Of a stretch of DNA of 64,000 bases, positions 21,907 through 31,569 are shown piece by piece. Both the position numbers and the translations under genes were made by a program. The notes under the pieces were generated by a model. That model saw only the letters and a list, made by a program, of their open reading frames with translations. It ran no database searches and was not told the origin of the DNA. Position 1 is the first letter of the stretch, and every line of letters begins with the position of its first letter. The DNA lies in contig NZ_GG697132.1 in NCBI RefSeq assembly GCF_000160575.1, positions 1-64,000 on the forward strand. Direction: 5' to 3'. The stretch comes from Weissella paramesenteroides ATCC 33313 (GTDB lineage Bacteria > Bacillota > Bacilli > Lactobacillales > Lactobacillaceae).

Positions 21907-23082
21907 TTACTCCTTTGTTTCAACACCGTCTTGCTTTGAAAAACGACGGCCCATGCTATAAGTTGCTTGTAATTCAGTTAAATCAGCATTAAAGACATTT
22001 AAATCGGCATCTTTTCCAACAGTTAAAGTACCTTTTGTTTTTAAGCCAAATTCAATTGCTTGATTGACCGAAGCCATTTGAATTGCCTCGTGAATGCTAG
22101 CGCCTGTAAATGCCATTATATTTCGGAAAGCATCATCAAATTCTAAGACAGATCCTGCTAAAGTACCATCTTCTAAGCGAGCTTGCTTGTCCTTCACCCA
22201 AACTTTTTGGCCACCTAATTCAGATTCACCATCACCAAGACCTTTGGCACGCATGGAATCTGTAATCAAGTCAATGCGCTGGGCTGACTTTAATTTATAT
22301 GCCAAATTTACCATATCTGGATAGACATGGAAGCCATCGACGATCAATTCTGTACGAATATGGTCTTCCAGCATCGCATGACCTGTTACACCAGGCTCAC
22401 GATGTGCCATTGGTCGTTGTGCATTATACAAATGAGTAATATGACTTGCCTTTGAATGATTCTGCAAGAATTCACGTGTCGCATTTGAATGACCGATTGA
22501 ACCAATAATATTATTATCAGCCAGATAATCCTCAAATGCCACAACATCTTCAGCTTGTTCTGGCGCATAAGTAATCAAGCGCACACGATTTCCAGAAAGT
22601 TCATGCCACTTCTGGACGAGTTCCTTACTAGGCGCAATAATGTATTGCTCTGGTTGCGCACCCTTGAAATGGGGATTAATGAATGGCCCTTCCAGATGAA
22701 CACCCATAATTGCTGGCTCTTTTTCAGCCGCTTCATTAACAGCTACCATCGCCTTTGAAATATTTTCAACTGATTGCGTCATAGTTGTCGGAAATACAGA
22801 TGTAATTCCTTCAGAAATTTGGCCATGGACCATTTTAATAATGTCCGTTGCCTCTCCGTCCATTGTATCAAAGCCATAGGCACCATGTGTATGAACATCA
22901 ATGAATCCTGGCACAATGACTTGACGATCAGCACGAATCAACTCATCTGCTGAAGTTGACACTAACTCTGACATTGGTCCCATGGCTTCAATTTGATTGT
23001 CAAATCGAATGTAAGCATCCTTTATCACTGGTCGTTCAGCTTCTCCAGTATAAATTGTTGCATGCGTTAAAACTTTACTCAT
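21907..23082 (-). CDS. nagA: N-acetylglucosamine-6-phosphate deacetylase
   Basis: Removes acetate from GlcNAc-6-P to give GlcN-6-P, feeding cell-wall recycling or glycolysis. The 391-residue amidohydrolase shows the metal-site region DVHTHGAYGFDTMDG (about 61-75), GVHLEGPFINPHFKGAQ, the histidine segments GHSNATREF and HLYNAQRPMAHREPG, and the catalytic Asp in LITDSM. It is followed directly by nagR. No glucosamine-6-P deaminase (nagB) is in the window. Confidence 0.96.
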   Translation of the reverse strand: MSKVLTHATIYTGEAERPVIKDAYIRFDNQIEAMGPMSELVSTSADELIRADRQVIVPGFIDVHTHGAYGFDTMDGEATDIIKMVHGQISEGITSVFPTTMTQSVENISKAMVAVNEAAEKEPAIMGVHLEGPFINPHFKGAQPEQYIIAPSKELVQKWHELSGNRVRLITYAPEQAEDVVAFEDYLADNNIIGSIGHSNATREFLQNHSKASHITHLYNAQRPMAHREPGVTGHAMLEDHIRTELIVDGFHVYPDMVNLAYKLKSAQRIDLITDSMRAKGLGDGESELGGQKVWVKDKQARLEDGTLAGSVLEFDDAFRNIMAFTGASIHEAIQMASVNQAIEFGLKTKGTLTVGKDADLNVFNADLTELQATYSMGRRFSKQDGVETKE

Positions 23083-23163
23083 GATATATTCCTCTTATTC
23101 CCTCAATGACGCAAGCGGATATCAACCGTCTGAAATTTACTTCTAATTGTCTTCAAGTTTACA

Positions 23164-23175
23164 CGGTCTAGACCG
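23164..23175. promoter_or_regulatory. dre-type operator for NagR upstream of nagA
   Basis: CGGTCTAGACCG is a perfect 12-bp palindrome with the GGTCTAGACC core reported for DasR/NagR dre sites. On the minus strand it sits between a possible -35 (TAGAAA) and -10 (TAAACT) about 85 bases before nagA, a repression position. Confidence 0.75.
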
Positions 23176-23204
23176 ATTTTTCTAGTCAGATCTGCTCCCC
23201 CAAA

Positions 23205-23245
23205 TAAAAAACATAACTTTCTGCCTAAAAAAGAAAGTTATGTTT
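23205..23245 (-). terminator. Terminator after the ABC transporter gene
   Basis: Stem AACATAACTTTC/GAAAGTTATGTT with an 11-base loop and a T-rich tail on the minus strand, about 30 bases beyond the ABC gene stop. Confidence 0.75.
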
Positions 23246-23271
23246 ATCGCATTAATACGTTTTAATTTTTA

Positions 23272-25260
23272 CTAATCTGCTGCCAAAGCATCAATTGGAT
23301 TTAGCTTAGCTGCGCGACGTGCTGGCAATAATGCTGCCAAGAACGAAATAATGAGCGCTAATACCAATGTTGTCACAACATTACCAAATGAAATTTGAAT
23401 CATATCGAACTTTGCAATCTTATATAACGCTGCATTCAAGATTGCACCGATACCATAAGCGAAGATAACCGACAAAACGAAACTTGCTAACCCAATTAGC
23501 AATGATTCTGAAGTGAATAAACGACGAATGTCTTTCTTACTCTCACCTAACGCACGCAAAATACCAATTTCTTTCGTACGTTCTGAAACTGACATAAACA
23601 TGGTAACAATGATCATCAAAGCTGAAACGACCAATGAAATTGCCGCAATCGCTGCCAGTACATTAGTTGCTAACGTCACGATTGTATTGATGGTATCCAA
23701 TATTGATCCAACGGTAACTGCAGAATAAAGGCGCTTGTTATCATCACCCTTTAGCTTAGCAATACGCTTTTGGAATGGCTTAACATCATCTGGTGTCGCA
23801 ACTCGAACAGTAGCAAATAGTGCATTAGTTGCTGCTCCGGCCTCTTTGTAGGCTGAGCGAACTGTCTGATAATTCACAACATTTGCCGTTCCTGCCTTAC
23901 CGGCATCAATGACCCCAGATATTTTCAAATCTTTCGTAATGGTTACTGGTGTACGGCCATCAGCCTTCACTGTCATCCAAGTAACTTGCATTGTTTTACC
24001 AACGACTGACTGCCAATTCTTAGTGTTGAATTTCTTAGCCACAGTTTTCTTATCTACTAAGATTTCATTCTTGCCCGGTACCTTACCTGCTTTGACCAAC
24101 TTCTTTTGATATGTCGCTGACCAAGTCTGTACTGTTCCTAAATTATAATCTTGATTTTGTAGTTTAGCTTTAGCACCAGCTAATTGATAACCAGGTTGAA
24201 CTTTTTTCGCACCTTTAACATGTTTAATTTGTTTCATTTGGTCATCAGAAATCATTTGCTTACTAATATCAACAGCCCCACTGCCAGCAGTCGTTTGACC
24301 AATACCAGAATTGCCATCTTCTTCATCCTGATAACGTGTGACCGTAATTGCCGTCGGATTAGCTAACGAATTAACCTGATCGTTAATATAGGCCTTAACC
24401 CCATTTCCCAATCCAGAAAACAGCATAACCGCAAATAGCCCAATCGCTGTTCCTAACATAATAAGTGAGTTACGCCAAAAACTAAAGGTCAGATGTTTAT
24501 AGGCATTACGATAAGATGCGCTAGCTGGCAATGGTCGATCAGTCATACGATTATCATGTTCAGGCACAGCGTACGCCTCGCGTAGGCGCCGATCGTCATC
24601 AATCTGGCCATCTGCTAAATGAACAATGCGAGTACCATGATCAGCAACCTCTTGAGAATGTGTCACAGCAATGACTAAGCGACCCTCAGCGGCAATCTCA
24701 TCCAAAATACGTAATACATCAGCCGTATTTTCTGAATCCAACGCACCTGTTGGTTCGTCAGCAATAATGATTTGTGGATCAGATGCTAGAGCACGAGCAA
24801 TTGCGACACGTTGCTTTTGACCACCAGACAGCTGGTTAGGGTGCTTTTTGATTTGCTCAGCCAACCCCACTCGTTCCAATAAGGAAGTCGCATGCTTAAC
24901 TTTTTCAGCTTGTGACAATGAAGTCATTTCTAATGACACCATGACATTTTCCAAAACCGTTAAGTGGCTGATCAAGTTATATGATTGATAAATATATCCA
25001 ATCGTTCCCCGGCGATATTCATCAAGTTGCTTTTCTTGCTTGTGATCCAATAATTGACCGTCAATAGTGACAGATCCTTCAAATTCACGATCCAATCCAC
25101 CAATAATGTTCATCAAGGTTGACTTACCACCACCAGATTCACCAAGAATTGAAACAAATTCTCCCAATTCAAAATCTAGATTGATTCCCTTTAAAACAGG
25201 AAACTCTTCTTTGCCAAGATAATACGATTTATGTATATCTCGTAACTCTAAGTATGCCAT
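23272..25260 (-). CDS. MacB/LolD-type ABC transporter, ATPase fused to FtsX-like permease
   Basis: A 662-residue fusion: an N-terminal ABC ATPase (Walker A GESGGGKST near 37-45, signature LSGGQKQR, Walker B IIIADEPTGALDSE) followed from about residue 250 by a permease with one membrane segment, an extracytoplasmic domain (about 290-520) and three C-terminal membrane segments (MacB-FtsX family; ERTKEIGILRALG). Such proteins power export or mechanotransmission for peptides or lipoproteins; the substrate is unknown. No two-component system or membrane-fusion partner is adjacent. It is monocistronic, with AGGAG before the ATG. Confidence 0.9.
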   Translation of the reverse strand: MAYLELRDIHKSYYLGKEEFPVLKGINLDFELGEFVSILGESGGGKSTLMNIIGGLDREFEGSVTIDGQLLDHKQEKQLDEYRRGTIGYIYQSYNLISHLTVLENVMVSLEMTSLSQAEKVKHATSLLERVGLAEQIKKHPNQLSGGQKQRVAIARALASDPQIIIADEPTGALDSENTADVLRILDEIAAEGRLVIAVTHSQEVADHGTRIVHLADGQIDDDRRLREAYAVPEHDNRMTDRPLPASASYRNAYKHLTFSFWRNSLIMLGTAIGLFAVMLFSGLGNGVKAYINDQVNSLANPTAITVTRYQDEEDGNSGIGQTTAGSGAVDISKQMISDDQMKQIKHVKGAKKVQPGYQLAGAKAKLQNQDYNLGTVQTWSATYQKKLVKAGKVPGKNEILVDKKTVAKKFNTKNWQSVVGKTMQVTWMTVKADGRTPVTITKDLKISGVIDAGKAGTANVVNYQTVRSAYKEAGAATNALFATVRVATPDDVKPFQKRIAKLKGDDNKRLYSAVTVGSILDTINTIVTLATNVLAAIAAISLVVSALMIIVTMFMSVSERTKEIGILRALGESKKDIRRLFTSESLLIGLASFVLSVIFAYGIGAILNAALYKIAKFDMIQISFGNVVTTLVLALIISFLAALLPARRAAKLNPIDALAAD

Positions 25261-25360
25261 CGATTCTCCTCCAGCCTTTATTTACACTGCGATTTATGGT
25301 TCTTAGTGTAACCTGTCTATCAAATGAACGTCAAGAAAGTCATGTTAGATCTTCATTAGC

Positions 25361-25396
25361 AAAAAAGTTGGAACACCTGCTTTTGTTCCAACTTTA
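25361..25396 (-). terminator. Terminator after the pepN-HAD pair (AAGTTGG family)
   Basis: Minus-strand stem AAAGTTGGAACA/TGTTCCAACTTT with a six-T tail. Unlike its relatives it lacks the G.U pair. Confidence 0.85.
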
Positions 25397-25460
25397 TTTT
25401 AAGAAATTAAAATTTATCTAACAGATTAACCTTTTTGTCACACAATACCTAGATAAACCG

Positions 25461-26267
25461 TTACATAATTTTTTCAAGTGTTTCTAGTACACCATCGTGA
25501 TCACTATCATTTGTCACAACATTGTAGCCACGGCCGAACAAGCGGTCATCAGAATTTGGCATGATATATACGTTGCCCGCAAGCTGCATCATCTCCAAAT
25601 CATTCATACCATCCCCAAAGACTGTTAAGTCTTCAGGAGCTAGGTCGATTTGATCGATCAACATAGTTAAACTAGTTGCCTTATTAACACCCTCAGCTAA
25701 AATATCAACAGTCCCATAACCAGAAGTGGTCGCATGTAGTGGTAATTGATTATCATCAATCAACGCAATGGCTTCCTCTGAATGAATTGGTGGAAAAATT
25801 CCGGTCACACTAGTTAACAACTCTGGAATATCAGTTAAATGGGCCACTGTCTCCATATTTGGATAAACTTGCGCCATGTAATCTTGCATATTTTCAGGTA
25901 ACTCTTGCAATCCAGCCAAGTTATACATGTTATCAGCTGAAAAAGCAATGACACCGATTGTCTCAAAGGCATCACTAGTTAAGATATCCTCCAACTTTTT
26001 CAAAGCCGATGCGTTAATATTTCGAACATGTAATTGCTCAGATCCTTTAACCCGCCATGTCGCACCATTGCCTGTGACCAAATGCATCCGATCAACTAAT
26101 TTGCCAAACTTATTGCGAACCCAGTTTTCGTCACGACCAGTAGCTATGGCAAATTGATCGCCTCTCTCATCAAGTTGATCCAAAATAGTTGTAAAACGTG
26201 CCACGTTAAATTGGCGTTCTGAATTTAAAAATGTTTGGTCTAAATCTGTCACAAATAAGCGTGTCAT
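25461..26267 (-). CDS. HAD-superfamily hydrolase, Cof type
   Basis: A 268-residue small-molecule phosphatase. Motif I reads DLDQTFLNS (8-16), with Gln where most Cof proteins have Gly (DxDGT). The C-terminal motif GDGMNDLEMM is intact. The start ATG follows AAAAGGAG. It lies 23 bases after pepN and ends at a shared terminator, so the two are probably co-transcribed. The functional link is unclear. Confidence 0.88.
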   Translation of the reverse strand: MTRLFVTDLDQTFLNSERQFNVARFTTILDQLDERGDQFAIATGRDENWVRNKFGKLVDRMHLVTGNGATWRVKGSEQLHVRNINASALKKLEDILTSDAFETIGVIAFSADNMYNLAGLQELPENMQDYMAQVYPNMETVAHLTDIPELLTSVTGIFPPIHSEEAIALIDDNQLPLHATTSGYGTVDILAEGVNKATSLTMLIDQIDLAPEDLTVFGDGMNDLEMMQLAGNVYIMPNSDDRLFGRGYNVVTNDSDHDGVLETLEKIM

Positions 26268-26290
26268 TCTAGTTCTCCTTTTGCACTATT

Positions 26291-28822
26291 TTATAGCGAT
26301 GCGTTAATTGCTTGTTGAACAGCTGGCTTCTCTTCTGCAATCAGTGTCACACGACTTGCAATGACATTAACATCCATTGTAATTTCACGAGTTAAACCTG
26401 GTGTCTCCAACTTTGGCTCAAAGAATGCTTTGAACTCTGATAAACGGTCGGCTGTTTTGAAAATCCGGGCTGTTACCGTAATGTAGGTTGTAAACTCCAT
26501 ATCACCACCAACTGTCTTTTCAAGCCAATCCCAATCATTGCGTATCCAATCCCAAGCAAGTTGTTGCCCGTCTTCATTTGCGAGTACGCCTTGATACCAG
26601 CCACGTAAATCTTGTGGTTTAATTGTCTCACTGTCTTCAAAATGACTAACAATTTGTGTCAACAAAGCTTTATCTGACGTCTTTGTGAGTGCTGACATGA
26701 TATCACGTTGATAACCACCATCTGAAGTTGTACGATAGTCGGCCAACAATTGATCAAACAATTCTTGATTGCCGAAGTGCTTTACTTCATTAGCAAGGAC
26801 AATGGCGCGAATGTCGGCAGGCAACTTAACAAGGTTCAGTTGATTTTCTTGCACGAGTGCATGTGCTGAAGCAACCGCTTTTTGATTTTCACCAAACAAT
26901 GCTGCATCAGCAATAACTGGCCGACTGACTTGATCATCAATTGTTTCAGCTGGCTTTTTATGCCAATCTAAGCGTACAAATTGTGATGCTGATAGTTCAT
27001 TTACTAGTTGCTTAAATGCTTTTTCTTCAGAAGTATCTGGTGTCATAAACTTTTTCAAATTACCAATTACTTGATAGAGTGCCGTGTTGACAACACCTGA
27101 CTGACTAGCTGCAAAGTTTCGTAAGATTGGCACAACCACTGCATATGAGATTTGACGTCCTTCAGCTAATAAACGTAAATCTTGTAGCAATTGCAATTGG
27201 GTAATGGCACTTAAGCTATCAACATGATTTAAAATATCCTGTAATAATGCTGGCTCATAATTGACAATGAAGTGGGCCGTATTATCCAAATTTAATCGGA
27301 AAGGTGTCCCCGCAACTTGACGTAATTCTTCATAGTCACCAAGCTCTAATTGCTGCGTAACCATTAGTTCGGGTATATCCGTGTAATTACTGTGCAACGG
27401 AATTTGCCACTGACGCTTCTGATCAACCCCATCACCAATGAAGAATTGCTCCTGAGATAATGTTAGTTTATCATTAACCACTTTGACGTTCACAACCGGA
27501 TATCCTGGCTGTTCTAACCAAGTACTCATCATTGCAGTTAAGTCAATTCCTGCCGCTTTACCAAGTGCTGCCCACAAATCAGAACCTTTAGCATTTGCAA
27601 ATTTATGAGCCTCAAAGTAATCTTTCAAACCACGACGCAATGCATCGTCACCGATTAACGAACGGACCATCACTAACATGCGCGATCCCTTGGCATAAAC
27701 GATTGCGCCATCAAAAATAGCATCAATTTCTGCTGGCTTCTCAACTTGTACATGGACAGATTGCACACCATCAGTGGCATCACGTTGCAAGGCAGATGCT
27801 GCCTCTGATGTTTGGAAAGTTTCCCAAATATGCCAGTCTGGTTGTAACGCATCAATCGCCACATATTCCATCATATTTGCAAAACTCTCATTTAACCATA
27901 GATCGTCCCACCATTGCATCGTCACTAAGTCGCCAAACCACTGATGTGCTAGCTCATGTGCTATCACTGTCGCAACACGTTGCTTCATTTCAACTGATGC
28001 ATTTGCTTCATCAATCGCTAAGTAAGCTTCACGGTAAGTAACTAATCCCCAATTTTCCATTGCACCTGCTGAAAAATCAGGCAGTGCTAATTGCCATGAA
28101 TGTGGTAATGGATATGGTGTTTGGTAATAGTCTTCATAAAATTCAATTGAACGTTTTGCAATGTCCAAGGCAAAATCTAATTCTGATGGCTGATGAGCTT
28201 TTGTTGCAAAGACCCCAATCTGAACACCACTATTTGTCTTGGTCAACTTGCTTTGCATCTCACCAAATGCAAAAGCAACTAGATACGTTGACATTTTAAC
28301 CGTTTGTGCAAAATAGTGAACCCCATCGTCCACCTTTTCTTCAGGCATATTAGCAATAATTGTTTCATTTTCATGTTCATCATATTTAATAGCCAATGAA
28401 AAAGTTGCCTTAGCAGCTGGCTCATCAATACTTGGAAAAGCTTGACGTGCTGCGGTAGTCTCAAATTGCGTACCAATCAGTTGCTTTTTTTGACCATCAA
28501 TTTGATAGTACGAAGGGTAGATGCCCATCATCGTATCTGTCAGTGGGGCTGTATAATCAACTACAATCGTCAATTCGCCTGGTTCAGGAGCAGTAAATGT
28601 GAGGGTTTCATCCTCATCATTTGTTGTGGCAATAACCGTTTGACCATCAACGGTAACATTATTAATCGACAAGTATTTTTGATTCAAAATAATTGCCGTT
28701 TGTGTTGCAGATCCTTTAATTGTTGTTTTACCTGCAATAACTTTTGTTTCTCGATTAATATCTAAAAAGATATCATAATGAGTTGGTCGAAAAATGTCGA
28801 CTAAACGCTGTCCTTCTACCAT
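26291..28822 (-). CDS. pepN: Aminopeptidase N (M1 family)
   Basis: Broad-specificity zinc aminopeptidase of the lactic acid bacterial proteolytic system. The 843-residue length matches lactococcal and lactobacillar PepN. Visible are the exopeptidase motif GAMENWG (near 260) and the zinc site HELAHQWFGD...LWLNESFA (HExxH-x18-E). A C-terminal helical ERAP1-like domain follows. The ATG follows AAGGGGATTATGGATTT; an earlier in-frame ATG is possible a few codons upstream. There is no signal peptide, so it is cytosolic. Confidence 0.97.
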   Translation of the reverse strand: MVEGQRLVDIFRPTHYDIFLDINRETKVIAGKTTIKGSATQTAIILNQKYLSINNVTVDGQTVIATTNDEDETLTFTAPEPGELTIVVDYTAPLTDTMMGIYPSYYQIDGQKKQLIGTQFETTAARQAFPSIDEPAAKATFSLAIKYDEHENETIIANMPEEKVDDGVHYFAQTVKMSTYLVAFAFGEMQSKLTKTNSGVQIGVFATKAHQPSELDFALDIAKRSIEFYEDYYQTPYPLPHSWQLALPDFSAGAMENWGLVTYREAYLAIDEANASVEMKQRVATVIAHELAHQWFGDLVTMQWWDDLWLNESFANMMEYVAIDALQPDWHIWETFQTSEAASALQRDATDGVQSVHVQVEKPAEIDAIFDGAIVYAKGSRMLVMVRSLIGDDALRRGLKDYFEAHKFANAKGSDLWAALGKAAGIDLTAMMSTWLEQPGYPVVNVKVVNDKLTLSQEQFFIGDGVDQKRQWQIPLHSNYTDIPELMVTQQLELGDYEELRQVAGTPFRLNLDNTAHFIVNYEPALLQDILNHVDSLSAITQLQLLQDLRLLAEGRQISYAVVVPILRNFAASQSGVVNTALYQVIGNLKKFMTPDTSEEKAFKQLVNELSASQFVRLDWHKKPAETIDDQVSRPVIADAALFGENQKAVASAHALVQENQLNLVKLPADIRAIVLANEVKHFGNQELFDQLLADYRTTSDGGYQRDIMSALTKTSDKALLTQIVSHFEDSETIKPQDLRGWYQGVLANEDGQQLAWDWIRNDWDWLEKTVGGDMEFTTYITVTARIFKTADRLSEFKAFFEPKLETPGLTREITMDVNVIASRVTLIAEEKPAVQQAINASL

Positions 28823-28954
28823 AAATCCATAATCCCCTTTTTATGCATCGCTCAGTATCAAACTGATTGATAAATATTCTATCTGTTTTCATTTTATCAT
28901 AGTGTTATGAACAGTGTGATTGCTGATTGTTTGTGTATATAACAAAAAAGCAGA

Positions 28955-29005
28955 ATTTTGGAACGCGTTTATACTATCAAACTTACCCGTTTATAATTAT
29001 TATAT
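28955..29005 (+). repeat. Dispersed intergenic repeat, right-end fragment
   Basis: TTTTGGAACGCGTTTATACTATCAAACTT followed by TTATAATTATTA matches the right end of the long repeat at 60105-60150. The left half and hairpin are absent. It lies between pepN and tRNA-Glu. Confidence 0.65.
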
Positions 29006-29022
29006 CTTTAGTTTAAAGTATA

Positions 29023-29055
29023 AAAAAAGACTGACAGAAATCTGTCAGTCTTTTT
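29023..29055 (-). terminator. Terminator after tRNA-Glu
   Basis: Stem AAAAAGACTGACAGA/CTGTCAGTCTTTTT followed by Ts on the minus strand, seven bases beyond the tRNA. Confidence 0.85.
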
Positions 29056-29061
29056 AATCAA

Positions 29062-29133
29062 TAGCTCATCAGGGAGTCGAACCCTGGATGCCGGTGTGAA
29101 AAACCGGAGTCTTAACCGCTTGACCAATGAGCC
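29062..29133 (-). tRNA. tRNA-Glu (anticodon TTC)
   Basis: A 72-nt cloverleaf on the minus strand: acceptor GGCTCAT/ATGAGCT, D arm GTCAAGCGGTTAAGAC, anticodon arm CCGGT-TTTTCAC-ACCGG with TTC, T arm CAGGG-TTCGACT-CCCTG. It closely resembles Bacillus tRNA-Glu. CCA is not encoded. The first acceptor pair is G.U. Confidence 0.95.
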
Positions 29134-29165
29134 AATATTACTTTGTTGCCTCAACAACATAAATA

Positions 29166-29194
29166 ATAATACCAGCTTGGCCAAACGTTTGCAA
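29166..29194 (-). promoter_or_regulatory. tRNA-Glu promoter
   Basis: Minus-strand TTGCAA (29189-29194), a 17-base spacer and TATTAT (29166-29171), placing the start about 26 bases before the mature 5' end. Confidence 0.65.
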
Positions 29195-29208
29195 GCTTTT
29201 TTTACAAT

Positions 29209-30000
29209 TTATTCAAATTCAGCATTCTTGACCATCGTCGCTGTGATTGTATCTAACAATAATTGGTTTAAACCACCCTTTGTTAGTACATCAAAACCAG
29301 CAGCAGTTGATCCACCAGGCGTCATCACTTCGTTAGCCAAATCTAATGGTGCTTTCTTTGCCTGAGCCATATGCCGGGCAGTTCCAGCAACTGTTTGTTC
29401 TGCTAGTTTAGCCGCCACCTCATCAGTTAATCCTTTGGTAACCCCAACCTCTTTTAAGGCCTCCGTAAATGCAGCCACAAATGCTGGTCCAGAACCTGCA
29501 ATAGCACTAGCAATACCAAATTGTTCTTCAGTTAATTCGTCAGTACGACCCAACTCCAAAAACAACGCTGCTACTGCCCCTTTAATGTCCGCATCAACAT
29601 CAGCATCAAAGGCCAATGCTGTATAACCATAGTTAACCGCAACATTAACGTTAGGTAATGCACGCGTAACCACCACTGTCTTACCCAATGCCTTGTGCAA
29701 TTGGTTCAATGAAATCCCACCTAAAACTGAAGCAACAATGACACTTGGTTTGATTAAAATACCAGGTTGTAATTCGCGCGCAACCGCTTCTAACTGTGCT
29801 GGTGGTGTGGCTAATACGACCAAATCAGATGTTAGCCATACTTCCAAGGCAGAATCTTTTGCTTCAATATGTAGTGACTCTGCAACCTTGTGACCAGCAT
29901 GTGGTGAATAAACAACCTGTTGAATTTCCTGATTACCTGACCAACCCTTGATCATGGCTTGTGCCATATTACCTGCACCAATAAATCCGATAGTTAGCAT
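29209..30000 (-). CDS. proC: Pyrroline-5-carboxylate reductase
   Basis: Last step of proline synthesis, reducing pyrroline-5-carboxylate with NAD(P)H. The 263-residue protein has the Rossmann motif GFIGAGNMAQAM (5-16) and the C-terminal signature VMTPGGSTAAGFDVL. The ATG at 30000 follows AAGGGGTG. It is flanked by the tRNA-Glu promoter downstream; no other proline genes (proA, proB) are adjacent. Confidence 0.96.
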   Translation of the reverse strand: MLTIGFIGAGNMAQAMIKGWSGNQEIQQVVYSPHAGHKVAESLHIEAKDSALEVWLTSDLVVLATPPAQLEAVARELQPGILIKPSVIVASVLGGISLNQLHKALGKTVVVTRALPNVNVAVNYGYTALAFDADVDADIKGAVAALFLELGRTDELTEEQFGIASAIAGSGPAFVAAFTEALKEVGVTKGLTDEVAAKLAEQTVAGTARHMAQAKKAPLDLANEVMTPGGSTAAGFDVLTKGGLNQLLLDTITATMVKNAEFE

Positions 30001-30049
30001 GTGACACCCCTTTTTTCAATAATTATGTTTATCATAACATAGCAGCGAT

Positions 30050-30126
30050 AAAAAAGAGTTCGACAAATGGCCGAAATTTTGTTCACTATACTGTGAAAAA
30101 TAGACAACCGTTTGTCCAACTCTTTT
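30050..30126 (-). terminator. Long hairpin terminator after rodA
   Basis: Minus-strand arms AAAGAGTTGGACAAACGG and CCATTTGTCGAACTCTTT pair imperfectly around an inner hairpin (TTCAC/GTGAA), then a six-T tail. It is an extended relative of the AAGTTGG terminators. Confidence 0.6.
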
Positions 30127-30129
30127 ATT

Positions 30130-31314
30130 TTATGAAAATCCTTCACGTTCAGATAGCGAGAACGATTTATTATGGTATCGCATCGACATGATCAATCCAA
30201 CTCCAATCATGTTTCCGATTAGGGCTGAACCACCTTGAGAAATAAATGGTAGTGGAATTCCAGTTAGTGGTACTAACCCGATATTCATACCAATATTTTC
30301 AAAAATATGGAACAGTAGCATCATAACAACACCTGTTGCGATATATGCGTAGAATTGATTTGATGAATCAAAGACAACCTGAATGATTTGATAAATGAGC
30401 AAAAAATATAGAATCAGTAGTAGAACACCACCAACAAATCCAAAATTTTCACCAATTACTGAAAAAATCATGTCGGACTCACGAACAGGAACATTAACGT
30501 GAGAAACATTAAATCCTGTTCCCGTAATTCCTCCGGAGCCAATGGCTTTCATTGACTGCCATAGCTGATAAGCACCATTTGATGTATCATTTTGTGGATT
30601 CAACCAGGCATCTATACGTGTAAATTGATAGGCTTTAAAACCTACCTGTTCAAGCAAATGACGTCCCCAAGTCTGGGTAACGAACAAAATAGCAACAGAA
30701 CCTAGTGAACCAACAACCGCAATAATAGGTGCAAGGTATAACCATGATAGTCCTGAGACCAAAGTCATACCAAACACCACTGCAATAAAGACTAAATTCG
30801 TACCAAAATCACTACCATTTACAACTAATACTGGTAATGTCCACAACACAATCTTCCATAGTAATCGCCAATCCGATTTCATGGTGTGGTTAGGGTTTGA
30901 GATATTGTGATCGGTAATTATCCTAGCTAACATAATAATGAAAGCTGGCTTCATAATCTCAGCCGGTTGGAAAGTAATTGGACCAATGGCAAACCATTTT
31001 CCACCGGTACTAGCATAATAAGATTTCGAATAGAAGAATAGCACGGCAATCATGAGTACCATACCAACCGCAAAAGCATATGGTGCGATTCGCCATAACT
31101 GTTCGGAATCAAACTGCATGATAATCATGACACCAATGATACCAACAACATAATAGGCTAATTGAAGTAATACCATTCGTGTCACATTAACACTAGCATC
31201 ATGGGTTCCAGCGACATACAACGACGCTAAACCAATCAGCGCTAACATCATGACAACGAAAATGATTGACCAATCTATTTCACCACCATCTTTTGAGAAA
31301 AAACGTTTGAGCAT
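30130..31314 (-). CDS. rodA: SEDS peptidoglycan polymerase RodA
   Basis: Integral membrane glycosyltransferase that polymerises lipid II for side-wall elongation with a class B PBP. The 394-residue protein has about ten membrane segments and the SEDS C-terminal signature GIPLPFISQGGSALI (near 360). Placement after mreB and DUF2969 argues for RodA rather than FtsW. The ATG follows AAAGGGGG. Confidence 0.93.
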   Translation of the reverse strand: MLKRFFSKDGGEIDWSIIFVVMMLALIGLASLYVAGTHDASVNVTRMVLLQLAYYVVGIIGVMIIMQFDSEQLWRIAPYAFAVGMVLMIAVLFFYSKSYYASTGGKWFAIGPITFQPAEIMKPAFIIMLARIITDHNISNPNHTMKSDWRLLWKIVLWTLPVLVVNGSDFGTNLVFIAVVFGMTLVSGLSWLYLAPIIAVVGSLGSVAILFVTQTWGRHLLEQVGFKAYQFTRIDAWLNPQNDTSNGAYQLWQSMKAIGSGGITGTGFNVSHVNVPVRESDMIFSVIGENFGFVGGVLLLILYFLLIYQIIQVVFDSSNQFYAYIATGVVMMLLFHIFENIGMNIGLVPLTGIPLPFISQGGSALIGNMIGVGLIMSMRYHNKSFSLSEREGFS

Positions 31315-31348
31315 GTTTCCCCCTTTATTTATTGGTTTATTTAACTAA

Positions 31349-31558
31349 TTAGTGATGCAAATTAAATTCTGCAAGTAAACTTGCAACTGCATCATCAAAA
31401 TTATCTGCTGTTGTTTGATGTCCATCAGCAAATGTCACAACAAGTGGTGAATTTTTCTCGTCAACTGTTCCTAATGTCACCTTGTTAATCATAACTTCTG
31501 AAATGCTATCATCTAACTCATTAATTTCAACAGCAACTGGTTTATTTTTTCGTGCCAT
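31349..31558 (-). CDS. DUF2969 family protein
   Basis: A 69-residue acidic cytosolic protein of the DUF2969 family, function unknown, found in lactobacilli next to mreB and rodA. Visible are the N-terminal MARKNKPVAVEINE and a central VTFADGHQTTADNFDDAV. AAGGAAGG precedes the ATG. It lies 11 bases after mreB and 34 before rodA, so it is probably one operon and possibly a cell-shape accessory. Confidence 0.88.
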   Translation of the reverse strand: MARKNKPVAVEINELDDSISEVMINKVTLGTVDEKNSPLVVTFADGHQTTADNFDDAVASLLAEFNLHH

Positions 31559-31569
31559 ATTTACCTTCC

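Noticed and set aside
28894-28910. 17-mer TTATCATAGTGTTATGA also present near 63354-63370
   Set aside because: AT-rich, short, with no shared flanks and different strand relation to the neighbouring genes; a chance match in 64 kb is plausible.
29174-29200. Plus-strand hairpin AGCTTG/CAAGCT followed by seven Ts, terminator-like
   Set aside because: No plus-strand gene ends here, and the same bases form the -35 and spacer of the minus-strand tRNA-Glu promoter.
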